The notes beneath the pieces were generated by a model. The model saw only the letters and a list, made by a program, of their open reading frames with translations. It was not told the origin of the DNA and ran no database searches. Position numbers and translations under genes: made by a program. A stretch of 64,000 bases of DNA from Lentzea tibetensis. GTDB taxonomy: Bacteria > Actinomycetota > Actinomycetes > Mycobacteriales > Pseudonocardiaceae. Location: contig NZ_VOBR01000015.1 of the NCBI RefSeq assembly GCF_007845675.1, positions 1 through 64,000 of the forward strand. Direction: 5' to 3'. Shown one piece after another: positions 43,072-51,721 of the stretch. How positions within the stretch are numbered: the first letter of the stretch is position 1; each line of letters opens with the position of its first letter.

Positions 43072-43700
43072 GTGCGGTTCCGGAAAGCAGCACCGGAGCG
43101 CGTGGTGCGGTCCCGCAAGCCCGCACATCCGGCGATCGTGACAGTGGAGGAGTTCGTCGAGGCACAGTTGTTGCGCCGGTCTCGGGCTGCGGGCGGGTTC
43201 GCGGCAGGACGGAAGCTGGAGCGCGGGCCGAAGAACACCAAGCGGGTCTATCCGCTGCGCGGCCGTGTGCGGTGCGGGTATTGCGAACGACGGATGGAAG
43301 GCACGCCGCGGAACATGCGGACCTACTACCGGTGTGCGGTCCGCACGATGGTTCCGGGCGCGCCAGCGCTGAATGGTCATCCGACGAACGTGTATCTGCC
43401 GGAAGAAGCAGCCACGAAAGCCCTGAACACGTGGCTGAACGACCTCTTTGCCCGCGAGAACGTCGACCGCACCGTTTCCGCCCTTGTGGCCTCCCAGGAG
43501 GGCAGGAAGAACAGCACACCCGACGCGAAGGACGCGGCGAAGAAGCGCCTTCAGGAAGCCGAGGGCAAGCTTCGGCGGTTCCAAGACGCCATTGCAGCCG
43601 GAGTCGACCCCACAGCGATGGTGGAAGCGATCAACGAAGCTCAGGCGCAGCGAGCTGCGGCGCAGGCCAAACTGGAGAACGCGGCAACCTTGCGGACAAC
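43072..43700 (+). pseudogene. Large serine recombinase, C-terminal fragment (copy 2)
   Basis: Homologous to 28087-28692: AHPAIVTVEEFVEAQLLRRS, AGGFAAGRKLERG, YPLRGRVRCGYCERRMEGTP, TYYRCAVRTM and EAEGKLRRFQDAIAAGVDPT. It extends about 20 residues further upstream than copy 1 but is cut earlier at the 3' end, where the frame changes after about 43690. The resolvase catalytic domain is missing. 43701-43877 holds nothing I can identify. Confidence 0.8.
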
Positions 43701-43877
43701 CTGTCGAACTCAGTCAGATCGAACGCTTCACCACAGGCCGACATGATCTTCTCGGCGGCGCCATCTACGAGTATCGCCATGCGCGTTGACCTGCATGGAC
43801 GTAGATTTCGGCACGCATGAGGCGGGCGGTGCAGACAAGGCCGTCAGGGCCCTCGGTGAGACCGATTCGCCGCGTGG

Positions 43878-44008
43878 ATGTCCGCCGACGCCGACGACGG
43901 CCTTCCCGTGGTGGCCACCCTGGTCGGCGCGATCCTGCTCGCCCGCGCCACGGCGGGCACAGAACTGTCGGAGAAGATCCTGGAATCGACCCACAAGGCC
44001 CTGACCGC
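43878..44008 (+). pseudogene. TetR-type regulator, C-terminal scrap
   Basis: DDGLPVVATLVGAILLARAT and GTELSEKILESTHKALT resemble the final two helices of TetR family ligand-binding domains. The DNA-binding half is missing. The interval 44009-44256 shows no recognisable gene. Confidence 0.45.
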
Positions 44009-44256
44009 ACCACACGGGCCCCCGGACTCCTGGGGACAGGGACTGTGCGAGTGGGACCCGACGCCACATAGGTAGGCAATCTCCGGAATCCGATCCCAGC
44101 AGCGCGTGGTGGCGGTAGCCCTCCGGCCGCCCGCCCCACCTCTCCAGCCATGTCGGAACGGGCAGCAAGCCGGATGACCTGCCGTTCAGGGATTCGGGCC
44201 ATGCCGCAGCCGAGGATTACCCGGATGGTCGCCTGGGCCTGAGGCTGGGCCGCGCT

Positions 44257-44844
44257 TCAGCGAGGCAGCAGGACGTCGACCTGCCTGCGGATGTCCTGCG
44301 CGATCTCCTCGACGCTCAAGGCGATGTTCACGCTCGCCGCCATGCTGAGGAACATCACGGCGGACATGATGTGTGCCAGCGTCGCGGCGTCGCCCTCTGT
44401 GACCCGCTTGTCTCGGCGCAGAATGGCGGCGATGGCCTCCTCTGTCTGCACGACGATGGCGAGTGCTGCGCTGTGCTGGGGCTCCTCGGGGTCGCCGAAG
44501 ACCATCTCTCGTAGGTAAGTGCGTCCGTTGTCGATCTGGGTGCGGTTGCACTCGACGATCGGCCGGACGATCGCCATCACCGCGTCCAGCACGCCCGGGA
44601 CGGTCTCGGCGTCCGCCCGGCCCTGCGCGAGCGCTTCGGCGTACTCGGCGTTCTGCACGAGCAGGAGGAGTTCGCCCTTGGTCTTGGCATAAAGGAACAA
44701 GGTCCCGGTGCCGATGTCGGCCTTGTCGGCGATCTGCTGGGTCGTGACCTCATCGACGCCGTGCTCGGCGAACAGCTCACTGGCGGCATCGACAATGCGG
44801 TCGAGTTTCTCCTGCTTGTTTCGCTCGCGCCGTCCGACAGGCAT
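44257..44844 (-). CDS. TetR family transcriptional regulator
   Basis: 195 residues. HTH: NKQEKLDRIVDAASELFAEH, VTTQQIADKADIGTGTLFLY (about residues 10-60), followed by a helical ligand domain (LLLLVQNAEYAEALAQGRAD, RTYLREMVFGDPEEPQHSA). It is paralogous to the frameshifted regulator at 48008-48580 (shared RTYL-E-VFGDP-EP, VQN-x-x-A-ALA). ATG 44844 is divergent from the broken SDR gene, with the dyad at 44872-44883 between them. Confidence 0.85.
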   Translation of the reverse strand: MPVGRRERNKQEKLDRIVDAASELFAEHGVDEVTTQQIADKADIGTGTLFLYAKTKGELLLLVQNAEYAEALAQGRADAETVPGVLDAVMAIVRPIVECNRTQIDNGRTYLREMVFGDPEEPQHSAALAIVVQTEEAIAAILRRDKRVTEGDAATLAHIMSAVMFLSMAASVNIALSVEEIAQDIRRQVDVLLPR

Positions 44845-44871
44845 GACGGTGTCCTCCAGGCGTAGATTCTG

Positions 44872-44883
44872 ACTGTAATCAGT
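44872..44883. promoter_or_regulatory. Operator-like dyad ACTGTAATCAGT
   Basis: ACTG-TAAT-CAGT is a perfect inverted repeat 28 bp upstream of the TetR start and 127 bp upstream of the SDR remnant, in a locally AT-rich stretch. It fits an autoregulatory TetR operator. Confidence 0.5.
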
Positions 44884-45009
44884 TTGGATTGTGCTCAATA
44901 CCGTGTGAGCTCGAATGTGGCTCCGCTCATTCTCCCATCGCGGGGCGAGGAGTCGCTCCCTCCGTGCGCAGCCACGCACGTCACATCCCCTCGTAAAGAA
45001 GGAACACCG

Positions 45010-45539
45010 ATGCCCTCTCGACGGATCTGTCGTCCTCGTCACCGGCGCCAATAGCGGTATCGGCACCTACTTCGTCCACGACGCCCTGGCGCGCGGCGCC
45101 GCCAAGGTCTACGCCACCGCCCGTTCCCCCGCCTGGGACGATGCACGCATCGTCCCCCTGATCCTTGACGTCACCGACCGCGCGTTGATCGCCGCGGCCG
45201 TCGCCGCCCGCGGCGGATGTCACCGTGCTCGTCACAACGCGGGTGCCATCCCGCCGAGCGCGCGCCTGCTGACGTCACCGAGGCGGACATCCGGGTGAAC
45301 ATGGAGACGAACTTTCTTCGGGCCGGTCTTCCTCGCCCGCGCCTTCGCACCGGTCCTCGTCGCCAAGAAGGGGTCAATCCTCATCGACGTGCACTCCGCA
45401 CCCATGGGCGTCCACGTCACGGGTGTGCACACGGGCTACGTCGACACTGGTATGGCCGCGCACGCTGACGGACCCGAGAGATGCTGCCGACGCAGCTGGT
45501 GACGACGGTCTACGACGCCGTCGAGGCCGGAGAATTCAC
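45010..45539 (+). pseudogene. Short-chain dehydrogenase/reductase, multiply frameshifted
   Basis: ATG 45010 is out of frame with the protein that follows: PLDGSVVLVTGANSGIGTYF, AKVYATARS and VPLILDVTDRALIAAAVAAR give the SDR Rossmann fold. Near 45215 the frame shifts to ADVTEADIRVNMETNFL, near 45320 to a stretch resembling VFLARAFAPVLVAKKGSILI, and finally LPTQLVTTVYDAVEAGEF. The expected YxxxK catalytic segment is not intact. At least three indels make it non-functional. It would have been the target of the divergent TetR. Confidence 0.75.
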
Positions 45540-45699
45540 GTCGGGACCCCGTGCTCCATGGCGTTCGAACAGTTGGCCGACCGGTGTCGAGAAGGGGTGC
45601 ACCGTCGCGGCCGTCGAGCGGTGGATGACATCGGCGGTCGGTCCGGCGGCAGCCCGATCCGACCACGGTGCCGAAGACGTCGGAACCCGAGACGGTACT

Positions 45700-45904
45700 C
45701 GAAGTCGATGCCGGCCTGTTCGACGACAGCCTGCGTGCCGGCGGCCCAGGTGAGGAAACCGGGGAGGGTGAGAGAGTGAGTGAATTCGCCGTACGCGGCG
45801 ACCAGGTCCGCAATCCATCCGCCCCGACTTCCTGGCCCTCCAGTGACGACTACGACGCCGACACCGCCGACTTCCAGGGGCGCGGCGGCCTGTGACGTGC
45901 TCAT
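45700..45904 (-). pseudogene. Fragment of an unidentified cytoplasmic protein
   Basis: ATG 45904 (aagggcaacacc site) follows the hydrolase stop by 31 bp and starts a frame with VGGVGVVVVTGGPGSRGG and, after likely deletion, LVAAYGEFTHSLTLPGFLTW and AVVEQAGIDFEYRLGF. Left of about 45700 it is only the complement of the SDR remnant. The Gly-rich start suggests a nucleotide-binding enzyme, but I cannot name it. Confidence 0.35.
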
Positions 45905-45935
45905 GGTGTTGCCCTTTTTCCTGGTCAGGTGGTGG

Positions 45936-46802
45936 TCATCGGGCCAGGAACTCGACCGCTACGGGGGCGAATTCCTGGTGGTACTGGAAGATGCCGCCGT
46001 GCCCGGAGTCGGGGTAGATGATCAGCTCGCTGTCCTCGATGCGCCGGTGCAGGTCCTCCGACAGGACCGACGGCACCATGCGGTCGTTGTCGCCGTTGGC
46101 GATCAGGGTGGGCTGCGTGACCGACGACAGGTCGTCGGGGGCGGAGCGCCCCCACTTCTTGATCGCCTTCAGCTGCGTCTGGAACGCCTTGGTCTTGATC
46201 TCCGCGTCGCGGTCGACAGTGCGCTCCTTGAGCCGGTTGACGAACGTGCGTCCGGCAGCCTTGCCGGTGGCGTTGCGGTTGAAGAACAGGAACTCCTTGG
46301 GGTCCGAACGGGTCAAGGTGGCGCGCAGGATGTCCCAGTAGGTGATTCCGGCGACCTTGTCCATGTCCTTGCCGCCCTTGGGCCCGGTGCCGGTGAGGAC
46401 AAGCTTGCGGACGAGCTCGGGGTGCTTCACCACCAGGGCCTGGGCGACCATGCCGCCGAGGGAGAAGGAGAAGACGTCGACCTTGTCGTACCCGAGTGCC
46501 TTGATGAAGGTGTAGGCGTCGTCGGCCATCGCCTCGACACTGTCCGGCACCTGACCGGTGGACGCCCCCACACCCCGGTTGTCGAAGGCGATGACGTGAC
46601 GGCCCTTCGCGACGGGGTCGATGATGCGGGGGTCCCAGTTGTCCAGGGTCGCGGCGAGGTGGACGAAGAAGACGACGGGGACACCGCCCTTCGGGCCCAG
46701 CTCGCGGTAGGCATAGGTGACGTCACCGGCACTGACGGTGCGGGTCGGGGCCTTCGCGTAGGAGGTGATGACGGCTTCCTCATGGGTGTTGGTGCTGCTC
46801 AT
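45936..46802 (-). CDS. Alpha/beta hydrolase
   Basis: 288 residues. The core has VVFFVHLAATLDNWDPRIID, IAFDNRGVGASTGQVPDS, the nucleophile elbow FSFSLGGMVAQ with Ser near residue 120, the acid near NGDNDRMVPSVL and the histidine in YPDSGHGGIFQYH near 268. Similar enzymes are haloperoxidase- or esterase-like; the substrate is unknown. It follows the quinone oxidoreductase gene by 65 bp in the same orientation. Confidence 0.85.
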   Translation of the reverse strand: MSSTNTHEEAVITSYAKAPTRTVSAGDVTYAYRELGPKGGVPVVFFVHLAATLDNWDPRIIDPVAKGRHVIAFDNRGVGASTGQVPDSVEAMADDAYTFIKALGYDKVDVFSFSLGGMVAQALVVKHPELVRKLVLTGTGPKGGKDMDKVAGITYWDILRATLTRSDPKEFLFFNRNATGKAAGRTFVNRLKERTVDRDAEIKTKAFQTQLKAIKKWGRSAPDDLSSVTQPTLIANGDNDRMVPSVLSEDLHRRIEDSELIIYPDSGHGGIFQYHQEFAPVAVEFLAR

Positions 46803-46867
46803 GACGGATTCTCCTGCGTGTTCTGTGTCGCTGTGTGTCTCGTGTCGCCCGTCGCGGTTGCGGCGGG

Positions 46868-47863
46868 TCAGCTGTTGCTGATGACGGCCTTGCCGCGGAT
46901 GCCACCCTGGGACAGGGACTGCAGCGCCTGCGGCGTCTGGTCGAAGCCGACCACCTTTCCCACGACCGGACGCACCACGCCCTCGTCGACGAGGGTGGTG
47001 ATCTGGCGGAGGTGGTCGCCGCTGGCGCGCATGAACAGGAACTCATACGTCACGCCGAGCTTCTTGGCCTGCCTGCGGATCTTGCCGCTCATGCCTGCGA
47101 CCGCCAGGCGCAGCAGCGGGTTCAGGCCGGCCTCGCGGGCGAACGCGGGGTCCGGGGGACCGGCGATCCCGATGGCTTTGCCGCCGGGCTTGAGCACCCG
47201 CAGGGACTTCTCGAGAGTCTCCCCACCGAGGCTGTCCAGCACCAGGTCGTAGCCGGTCAGGAGCTGCGCGAAGTCCTGGGTGCGGTAATCGATCACCGTG
47301 TCCGCGCCGAGCGCGCGCACGAAGTCCGCGTTGGAACCGCTGGCGGTCGTGGCGACGCTCGCGCCGAGGTGCGCGGCGAGCTGGATCGCGATCGAACCGA
47401 CCCCGCCGGCGCCGGCGTGGATGAGAACCTTCTGCCCAGGCCGCACCTTCCCGCGCTCCACCAGCGCCTGCCACGCCGTGAGCGCCGCCAGCGGCAGCGA
47501 GCCGGCCTCGTCCATGCTGATCGAGGCGGGCTTGAGCGCCAGGTCGCCCTCCGCGACGGCGATGCGCTCGGCGAACGTGCCGATGCGCCCCTGGCCGGGC
47601 CGACCGTAGACCTCGTCTCCGGGCCTGAAGCCGCGAACTGCCGTCCCGACGCCGATGACGGTGCCCGCGACGTCGTTGCCCAGGATCAGCGGCAGCTTGT
47701 AGGGCAGGATCTGCTTGAACTCACCGGCGCGGATCTTCTCATCCAGCGGGTTCAGCCCGGCGGCCTCCACTCGCACAAGCACGTCGTGCTCCCCCACGGT
47801 GGGCTCGGGGACGTCCGCCTCCTGCAGCGGCTCCTTGTACTTGGCGACGACGAACGCTCGCAT
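46868..47863 (-). CDS. NADP-dependent quinone oxidoreductase-type alcohol dehydrogenase (MDR)
   Basis: 331 residues of the medium-chain reductase fold. GroES-like N-terminal domain: EPTVGEHDVLVRVEAAGLNP, LPLILGNDVAGTVIGVG; nucleotide-binding domain: VLIHAGAGGVGSIAIQLAAH near residue 148 and ALGADTVIDYRTQDF. The catalytic/structural zinc cysteines are absent, as in zeta-crystallin-like quinone reductases. It likely reduces quinones or enones with NADPH. It is divergent from the frameshifted TetR gene, with a strong dyad between. Confidence 0.88.
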   Translation of the reverse strand: MRAFVVAKYKEPLQEADVPEPTVGEHDVLVRVEAAGLNPLDEKIRAGEFKQILPYKLPLILGNDVAGTVIGVGTAVRGFRPGDEVYGRPGQGRIGTFAERIAVAEGDLALKPASISMDEAGSLPLAALTAWQALVERGKVRPGQKVLIHAGAGGVGSIAIQLAAHLGASVATTASGSNADFVRALGADTVIDYRTQDFAQLLTGYDLVLDSLGGETLEKSLRVLKPGGKAIGIAGPPDPAFAREAGLNPLLRLAVAGMSGKIRRQAKKLGVTYEFLFMRASGDHLRQITTLVDEGVVRPVVGKVVGFDQTPQALQSLSQGGIRGKAVISNS

Positions 47864-47968
47864 GGGGCACTCCTTGTCTTCATCCGATTTATCCAGGCAT
47901 GAGGCCAGGTCAGCCACTTCGGCGTGACATCTGGGGCCTCGCCTCGCTCGCTCAACCCAAGTACGCTC

Positions 47969-47990
47969 AATTATGAGTTCACTCAGAATT
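47969..47990. promoter_or_regulatory. 22-bp TetR-type operator
   Basis: The core TGAGTTCACTCA (47974-47985) is a perfect dyad (TGAGT/ACTCA, 2-nt spacer), flanked symmetrically by AATT on both sides with one mismatched base between each flank and the core. It lies 106 bp upstream of the oxidoreductase ATG and 18 bp upstream of the TetR ATG. Confidence 0.7.
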
Positions 47991-48007
47991 ATTGTCAAGG
48001 GAGGTCC

Positions 48008-48580
48008 ATGGGAAGCGGTCACATGCCGATCGGGCGCCGCGAGCGGGCCAAGCAGGCCAAGCGCGAGCGCATCATGACCGCAGCCCGCGAACTGTTCGCC
48101 GAACACGGCGTCAACGGGGTCACGGCACAGCAGGTCGCCCGCCGGGCCGACGTCGCGAACGGCACTCCTACCTGTACGCGTCCACGAAGGCCGAGTTGCT
48201 GATCATGGTGCAGAACGAGAAGTTCGCCGCCGCCCTCGCCGCCGGCCTCGCCGCCGCGAACGCCGCCGTCGGACAGGGCGTACTGGAGCCGGTCATCGCG
48301 CTCATCCGTCCGGTGGTGGAGTGCCTGAGGGAGCACATCGAGAACGGCCGCACCTACCTGCTCGAACTCGTCTTCGGCGACCCGGCCGAGCCCTACCGAC
48401 AAGCGGGTCTAGCCCCTTGCCGGCCGCCTCGAGGACGGCATCACCGCCCTGCTCACCCGCGACAAGTACATCGGTGTCGCCGACGCGGCAACGCTGGCGC
48501 GGGTGATCACCGCGATCATCCACATCAGCACCACCGCCACCGTCTACCTTGTGCCGCCCGGAAAGTCATCGCTGCTCTGA
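48008..48580 (+). pseudogene. TetR family regulator, frameshifted
   Basis: ATG 48008 (gggaggtcc site) opens RRERAKQAKRERIMTAAREL and VTAQQVARRADVANGT; near 48165 a one-base change moves to SYLYASTKAELLIMVQNEKF, ENGRTYLLELVFGDPAEP; near 48415 another moves to LEDGITALLTRDKYIGVADA, ending at TGA 48578. Two frameshifts disrupt an otherwise full-length ~190-residue protein paralogous to 44257-44844. If the sequence is right, repression of the oxidoreductase is lost or taken over by the intact paralogue. Confidence 0.8.
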
Positions 48581-48614
48581 GCGGTGCGGTTCTCCCACCT
48601 GCGAGCATGCCTGC

Positions 48615-49691
48615 GTGATCGGTTCGCTGGTGTACCAGGCGTTGTGCAAGTTGCTGTCTGTTCGGGCGGTGCTGCTTCGCAGTGAGGCGGCCAAGGATGC
48701 GGAACTTCTTGTGCTGCGGCACGAGAACGTTGTGCTTCGTCGGTAGTTGACCGGGCTGGTCCGTTACGAGCCCGCAGACCGGGTCTGGTTCGCCGCGCTG
48801 TCGAGACTGGTGCATCGCTCGCGCTGGCAAGGGGGTCTTTCCAGTCACTCCTGGCACGTTGCTCGGCTGGCACCGCAGGTTCATCGCCCGAAAGTGGGAT
48901 CACACCGCGCGCCGGCGAACCGGGCGTGCCTCAACCGCAGCAGCGATCAAGGCGCTTGTACTCCGACTTGCTAGGGAGAATCCGCGGTGGGGACATCGGC
49001 GGATCCATGGCGAGTTGGTTGGGCTTGGTCATCGTCTGGGTGCTTCGACGGTCTGGGAGATCGTGAATCGCGCGGGGCATAAATCCGGCTCCGCGTCGAT
49101 GCGGTCCGACCTGGCGCGAGTTTCTGACCGCGCAGGCCGAGGGGATCGTCGCGGCGGACTTCTTCCACATCGACACCATGCTCGGCACACGTCGGTACGC
49201 GCTGGCGTTTCTCGAACACGGCACCAGGCTCCTGCACATCACCGGCGTCACCGCGCATCCGACACGGGACTGGACGGTGAAGCAGGCGAGGAACCTGGCC
49301 AGCGAGCTCGGAGCGCGCATGGAGTCTCTCCGCTTCCTGCTGCGTGACCGCGACGGAAAGTATGGCGACGCGTTCGACGCCGTGTTTGAGGCAGAGGAAC
49401 TGCGTGTGATTGCGACTGCGCCGAGCTCCGCGGATGAACGCGCAGTGCGAACCGATCATCGGCAGCATCCGCCGTGAGATTCTCGACCACGTTCTCATCA
49501 TGGGAGAAAGTCATGCGCGTCAAGTACTCGCGGCCTACCAGACGCACTACAACGAGCACGGCCTCACCAGGCCCGCGACCAGCTACCGCCAGACGTTCAA
49601 GAACACACCGGAACGGTGCACGATCTTGACGTCTCTGGCTGTCGACCTGTCCGCACGCGGATCCCCGGTGGGGGTGATCAACGAGTACTGA
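48615..49691 (+). pseudogene. rve-type IS transposase with internal stops and frameshifts
   Basis: GTG 48615 starts VIGSLVYQALCKLLSVRAVL and ELLVLRHENVVLRR, then an in-frame TAG at 48745-48747. Later frames give RRTGRASTAAAIKALVLRLA, NPRWGHRRIHGELVGLGHRL (HTH), AADFFHIDTMLGTRRYALAF (first Asp), RFLLRDRDGKYGDAFDAVFE (second Asp) and CEPIIGSIRREILDHVLIMG (Glu), ending GVINEY at 49691. The DDE residues can still be read but frames change near 48860, 49110 and 49410. I see no clear terminal inverted repeats. It is an IS481/IS3-like element of a type frequent in actinobacteria. Confidence 0.8.
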
Positions 49692-49885
49692 TATGCGGCT
49701 TGAGCTGCAGCGATGACTTTTCGAGCGGTACAAGATCGTCGGCCAACAGCGCGCGTTCGAGCACCAGATCGGCGAGAAACGCAATGAGGACGTCCGCATA
49801 CTCGGGCAACGGCTGGTGACGGCGCGCGAACTCGGTGACTTTGGCGATGTACTCACGGCGGAGCTGCCGCGCGTCGGGATCAGGA
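49678..49885 (-). pseudogene. C-terminal fragment of an unidentified protein
   Basis: The minus strand encodes REYIAKVTEFARRHQPLPEY, ADVLIAFLADLVLERALLAD and a short tail with strong GC-third-position bias, so it looks like genuine coding sequence. It overlaps the end of the IS remnant and is cut at about 49890 by the cold-shock gene upstream region. Family unknown. Confidence 0.4.
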
Positions 49886-49944
49886 TGTACATACGGCGCC
49901 TGGGACACTGGCCCCCCGACCACCCGCGAGACCAGGAGTGCACC

Positions 49945-50883
49945 GTGCAGCAGGGAACCGTCCGCTGGTACGACCTCGAGCGCGGCTTCGGCTTTCTCGC
50001 CCCCGACGACGGCAGCGACGACATCTTCGTGCACGTCTCGCAGGTGCAGGGCGAGGGCGTGGCCCGGGCGCTGCGCGAGGGCCAGACGGTGGAGTTCGAG
50101 CCCGGTGAGGGACCCCGCGGTCCGCAGGCGCTGCGCGTCGCCGTCACCGGGGACGCCGCGCCTGACGCGACCCTGGGCGTGCTCGCCACCGTCTCCTGGT
50201 ACGAGCCGGCCAAGGGCTACGGGTTCGCCGCGCCGGACGGCGGGGGTGCGGAGGTGTTCGTGCACTCCTCCGCCATCGTCACCGGGGGCGTCCTCGCGGC
50301 CGGGCAGCGGGTGGCCTTCGTCGTCATCGCCGGGGAGAAGGGGCCGCAGGCCCAGCACCTGGTGCCGCTGAGCTTCGACGCCGGGGTCCGCAGAGCCCCT
50401 CTGGTCGCGCCCGGCGACGGTGCCGACGGCTCCGTCCTGTGGTTCGACGAGGAGAAGTCGTTCGGCTTCGTGGCCGCCGACGACGGGGCGGGCGACGTCT
50501 TCCTGCACGTGCGCGCCCTGGTCGACGACCTGTACCTGCCTGCCGAGGGCGACCGGGTCTCGTTCACCACGGTCACCATGGACCAGGGTCGTCAGGCGCG
50601 CGAGGTGCGGTTCGTGGCCACCGGCGAGCCGGTGGAGGCCGCCGCGGCCCCCAGTCAGGCCCGTTCGGTCACCCGGCCCGCAGCCCGCGCCGGCGACGGC
50701 TCGGTGGCCCGCTATGACGCCGACCGCGGCTTCGGTTTCATCACCCCCGACGCGGGCGGGCCCGACCTCTTCGTGCACGTCTCGGTGGTCTCCGGCGAGC
50801 CCCTGGTGGCTGGCGAGCGGGTGCGCTTCCGCATCCGGCAGAGCGACCGGGGCCCGCAGGCCGATGCCGTCGAGCACGCCTGA
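49945..50883 (+). CDS. Protein of four tandem cold-shock domains
   Basis: 312 residues composed almost entirely of four cold-shock (CSD) repeats: residues ~4-66 (TVRWYDLERGFGFLAPDDG, IFVHVS), ~79-140 (VSWYEPAKGYGFAAPDGG, VFVHSS), ~161-224 (SVLWFDEEKSFGFVAADDG, VFLHVR) and ~251-312 (SVARYDADRGFGFITPDAG, LFVHVS). Each keeps RNP1 (K/R-x-F/Y-G-F) and RNP2 (V/L/I-F-V/L-H). Typical bacterial Csp proteins have one domain of ~67 residues. Aromatic platform residues are conserved except Arg256 replacing the first Trp in repeat 4. It should bind single-stranded RNA or DNA in the cytoplasm. GTG 49945 has an AGGAG site 6 nt upstream. It stands alone between mobile debris and tRNA-Leu. Confidence 0.88.
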   Translation: MQQGTVRWYDLERGFGFLAPDDGSDDIFVHVSQVQGEGVARALREGQTVEFEPGEGPRGPQALRVAVTGDAAPDATLGVLATVSWYEPAKGYGFAAPDGGGAEVFVHSSAIVTGGVLAAGQRVAFVVIAGEKGPQAQHLVPLSFDAGVRRAPLVAPGDGADGSVLWFDEEKSFGFVAADDGAGDVFLHVRALVDDLYLPAEGDRVSFTTVTMDQGRQAREVRFVATGEPVEAAAAPSQARSVTRPAARAGDGSVARYDADRGFGFITPDAGGPDLFVHVSVVSGEPLVAGERVRFRIRQSDRGPQADAVEHA

Positions 50884-50898
50884 CCGTCCGGGACGGTC
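50882..50898 (+). terminator. Possible terminator after the cold-shock gene
   Basis: GACCGTCC (50882-50889) and GGACGGTC (50891-50898) form an inverted repeat that starts at the stop codon; as RNA it would fold as a 6-bp stem with a 5-nt loop. There is no T-tract. Confidence 0.4.
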
Positions 50899-50899
50899 C

Positions 50900-51400
50900 T
50901 ACGACGCCTCGAAGCGGGCCGACGTAGCGGCGCTGGAGAGGAACGGGCCCACGAGAACGTGAGCCGCCGCCGCGCGGTCTCGGCGTTCCACTGCACCGAC
51001 ACCGCGTCCGCGAGCACGGTCTTGGCACTGCTGATCGACACGGCTACCGGCGCGGGCAACCGACTCAGCTGCCGCACCACCTGCACCAACGAAGGCAACG
51101 CAACGGCCAACGACACCATCTGCACCCAGTTGGCCGCCGTCTCCAACGAGCCGTACCCGCGCAACGCCACGCTGATCTCGCGCTGCGAGGCGATCTTGGT
51201 CGGCTCGACCTGGCTGTCCACGCAGAACGGAGCAGCCCAACAGCTTCGCCGTGGACATCGCGATGTACTCGCGTTCACCGGCCGTCCAGAACTGGACCGG
51301 TGGAAGGCGCGGAGGAGGAGTTGGTCGATCAAGTCCACGAGCAGCGTCTGCAGATTCACTATGACGACCAGTGCCTTGAAATCTGCCCCGCACAATTAGC
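50900..51400 (-). pseudogene. Degenerate coding-like stretch, unidentified
   Basis: No intact gene is seen here. Minus-strand pieces in different frames look protein-like (EYIAMSTAKLLGCSVLRGQP near 51270; then SLETAANWVQMVSLAVALPS and LPAPVAVSISSAKTVLADAV near 51000-51150), suggesting a frameshifted small protein. I do not recognise the family. 51401-51488 is relatively AT-rich and gene-free. Confidence 0.3.
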
Positions 51401-51488
51401 GCTGAAAACCGTGGAACCAGCTCGTCGCCCAGTTCAGCCAGCGCTTGCGTTGGATTGGTGTGCTGATATGAAAGTGGCCGAAAATGAA

Positions 51489-51524
51489 TTACCCCACGGG
51501 ATTCTGGGGAATCCCGTGGGGTAA
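51489..51524 (-). terminator. Intrinsic terminator of tRNA-Leu
   Basis: A perfect 16-bp stem (51489-51504 paired with 51509-51524) with a 4-nt loop lies 4 bp beyond the 3' end of the tRNA. On the transcribed minus strand the stem is followed by a T-rich run (TTCATTTT), so it is a strong classical terminator. Confidence 0.85.
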
Positions 51525-51528
51525 GAAA

Positions 51529-51611
51529 TGTCCGAGGGGGGACTTGAACCCCCACCCCCTTTCGGGGACTAGCACCTCAAGCTAGCGCGTCTGCCATTCC
51601 GCCACCCGGAC
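51529..51611 (-). tRNA. tRNA-Leu (anticodon GAG)
   Basis: Reading the minus strand from 51611, the 7-bp acceptor stem GTCCGGG pairs with the 3' strand ending CTCGGAC; the anticodon stem-loop is CTAGC-TTGAGGT-GCTAG giving anticodon GAG for CUC codons; a long variable arm (CCCCGAAAGGGG) and T-loop GGTTCAAGTCC identify a class II leucine tRNA. CCA is not encoded. No integrase or repeated 3' end suggesting an attachment site was found nearby. Confidence 0.92.
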
Positions 51612-51721
51612 TCGCGGCTCTCGCCGTGACGTGTGCATAGATTACATGATCGTCTCCAGCCGCCAAAATCGGCCCCCCGGGACGAGGTTCCAACTGGTAG
51701 GAGCAGTGGTAGGAAGGCTTC

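Noticed and set aside
45010-45539. Intact SDR gene using programmed frameshifting
   Set aside because: At least three indels, no slippery sequence and no intact YxxxK segment; decay is the simpler explanation.
49816-49944. Possible N-terminal extension of the four-CSD protein
   Set aside because: The extra residues overlap a minus-strand coding-like fragment, have no similarity to CSD proteins, and a good AGGAG site precedes GTG 49945.
51529-51611. tRNA-Leu as an active attachment site
   Set aside because: No adjacent integrase and no visible repeat of the tRNA 3' end in nearby sequence; only kept as a hypothesis for an old island edge.
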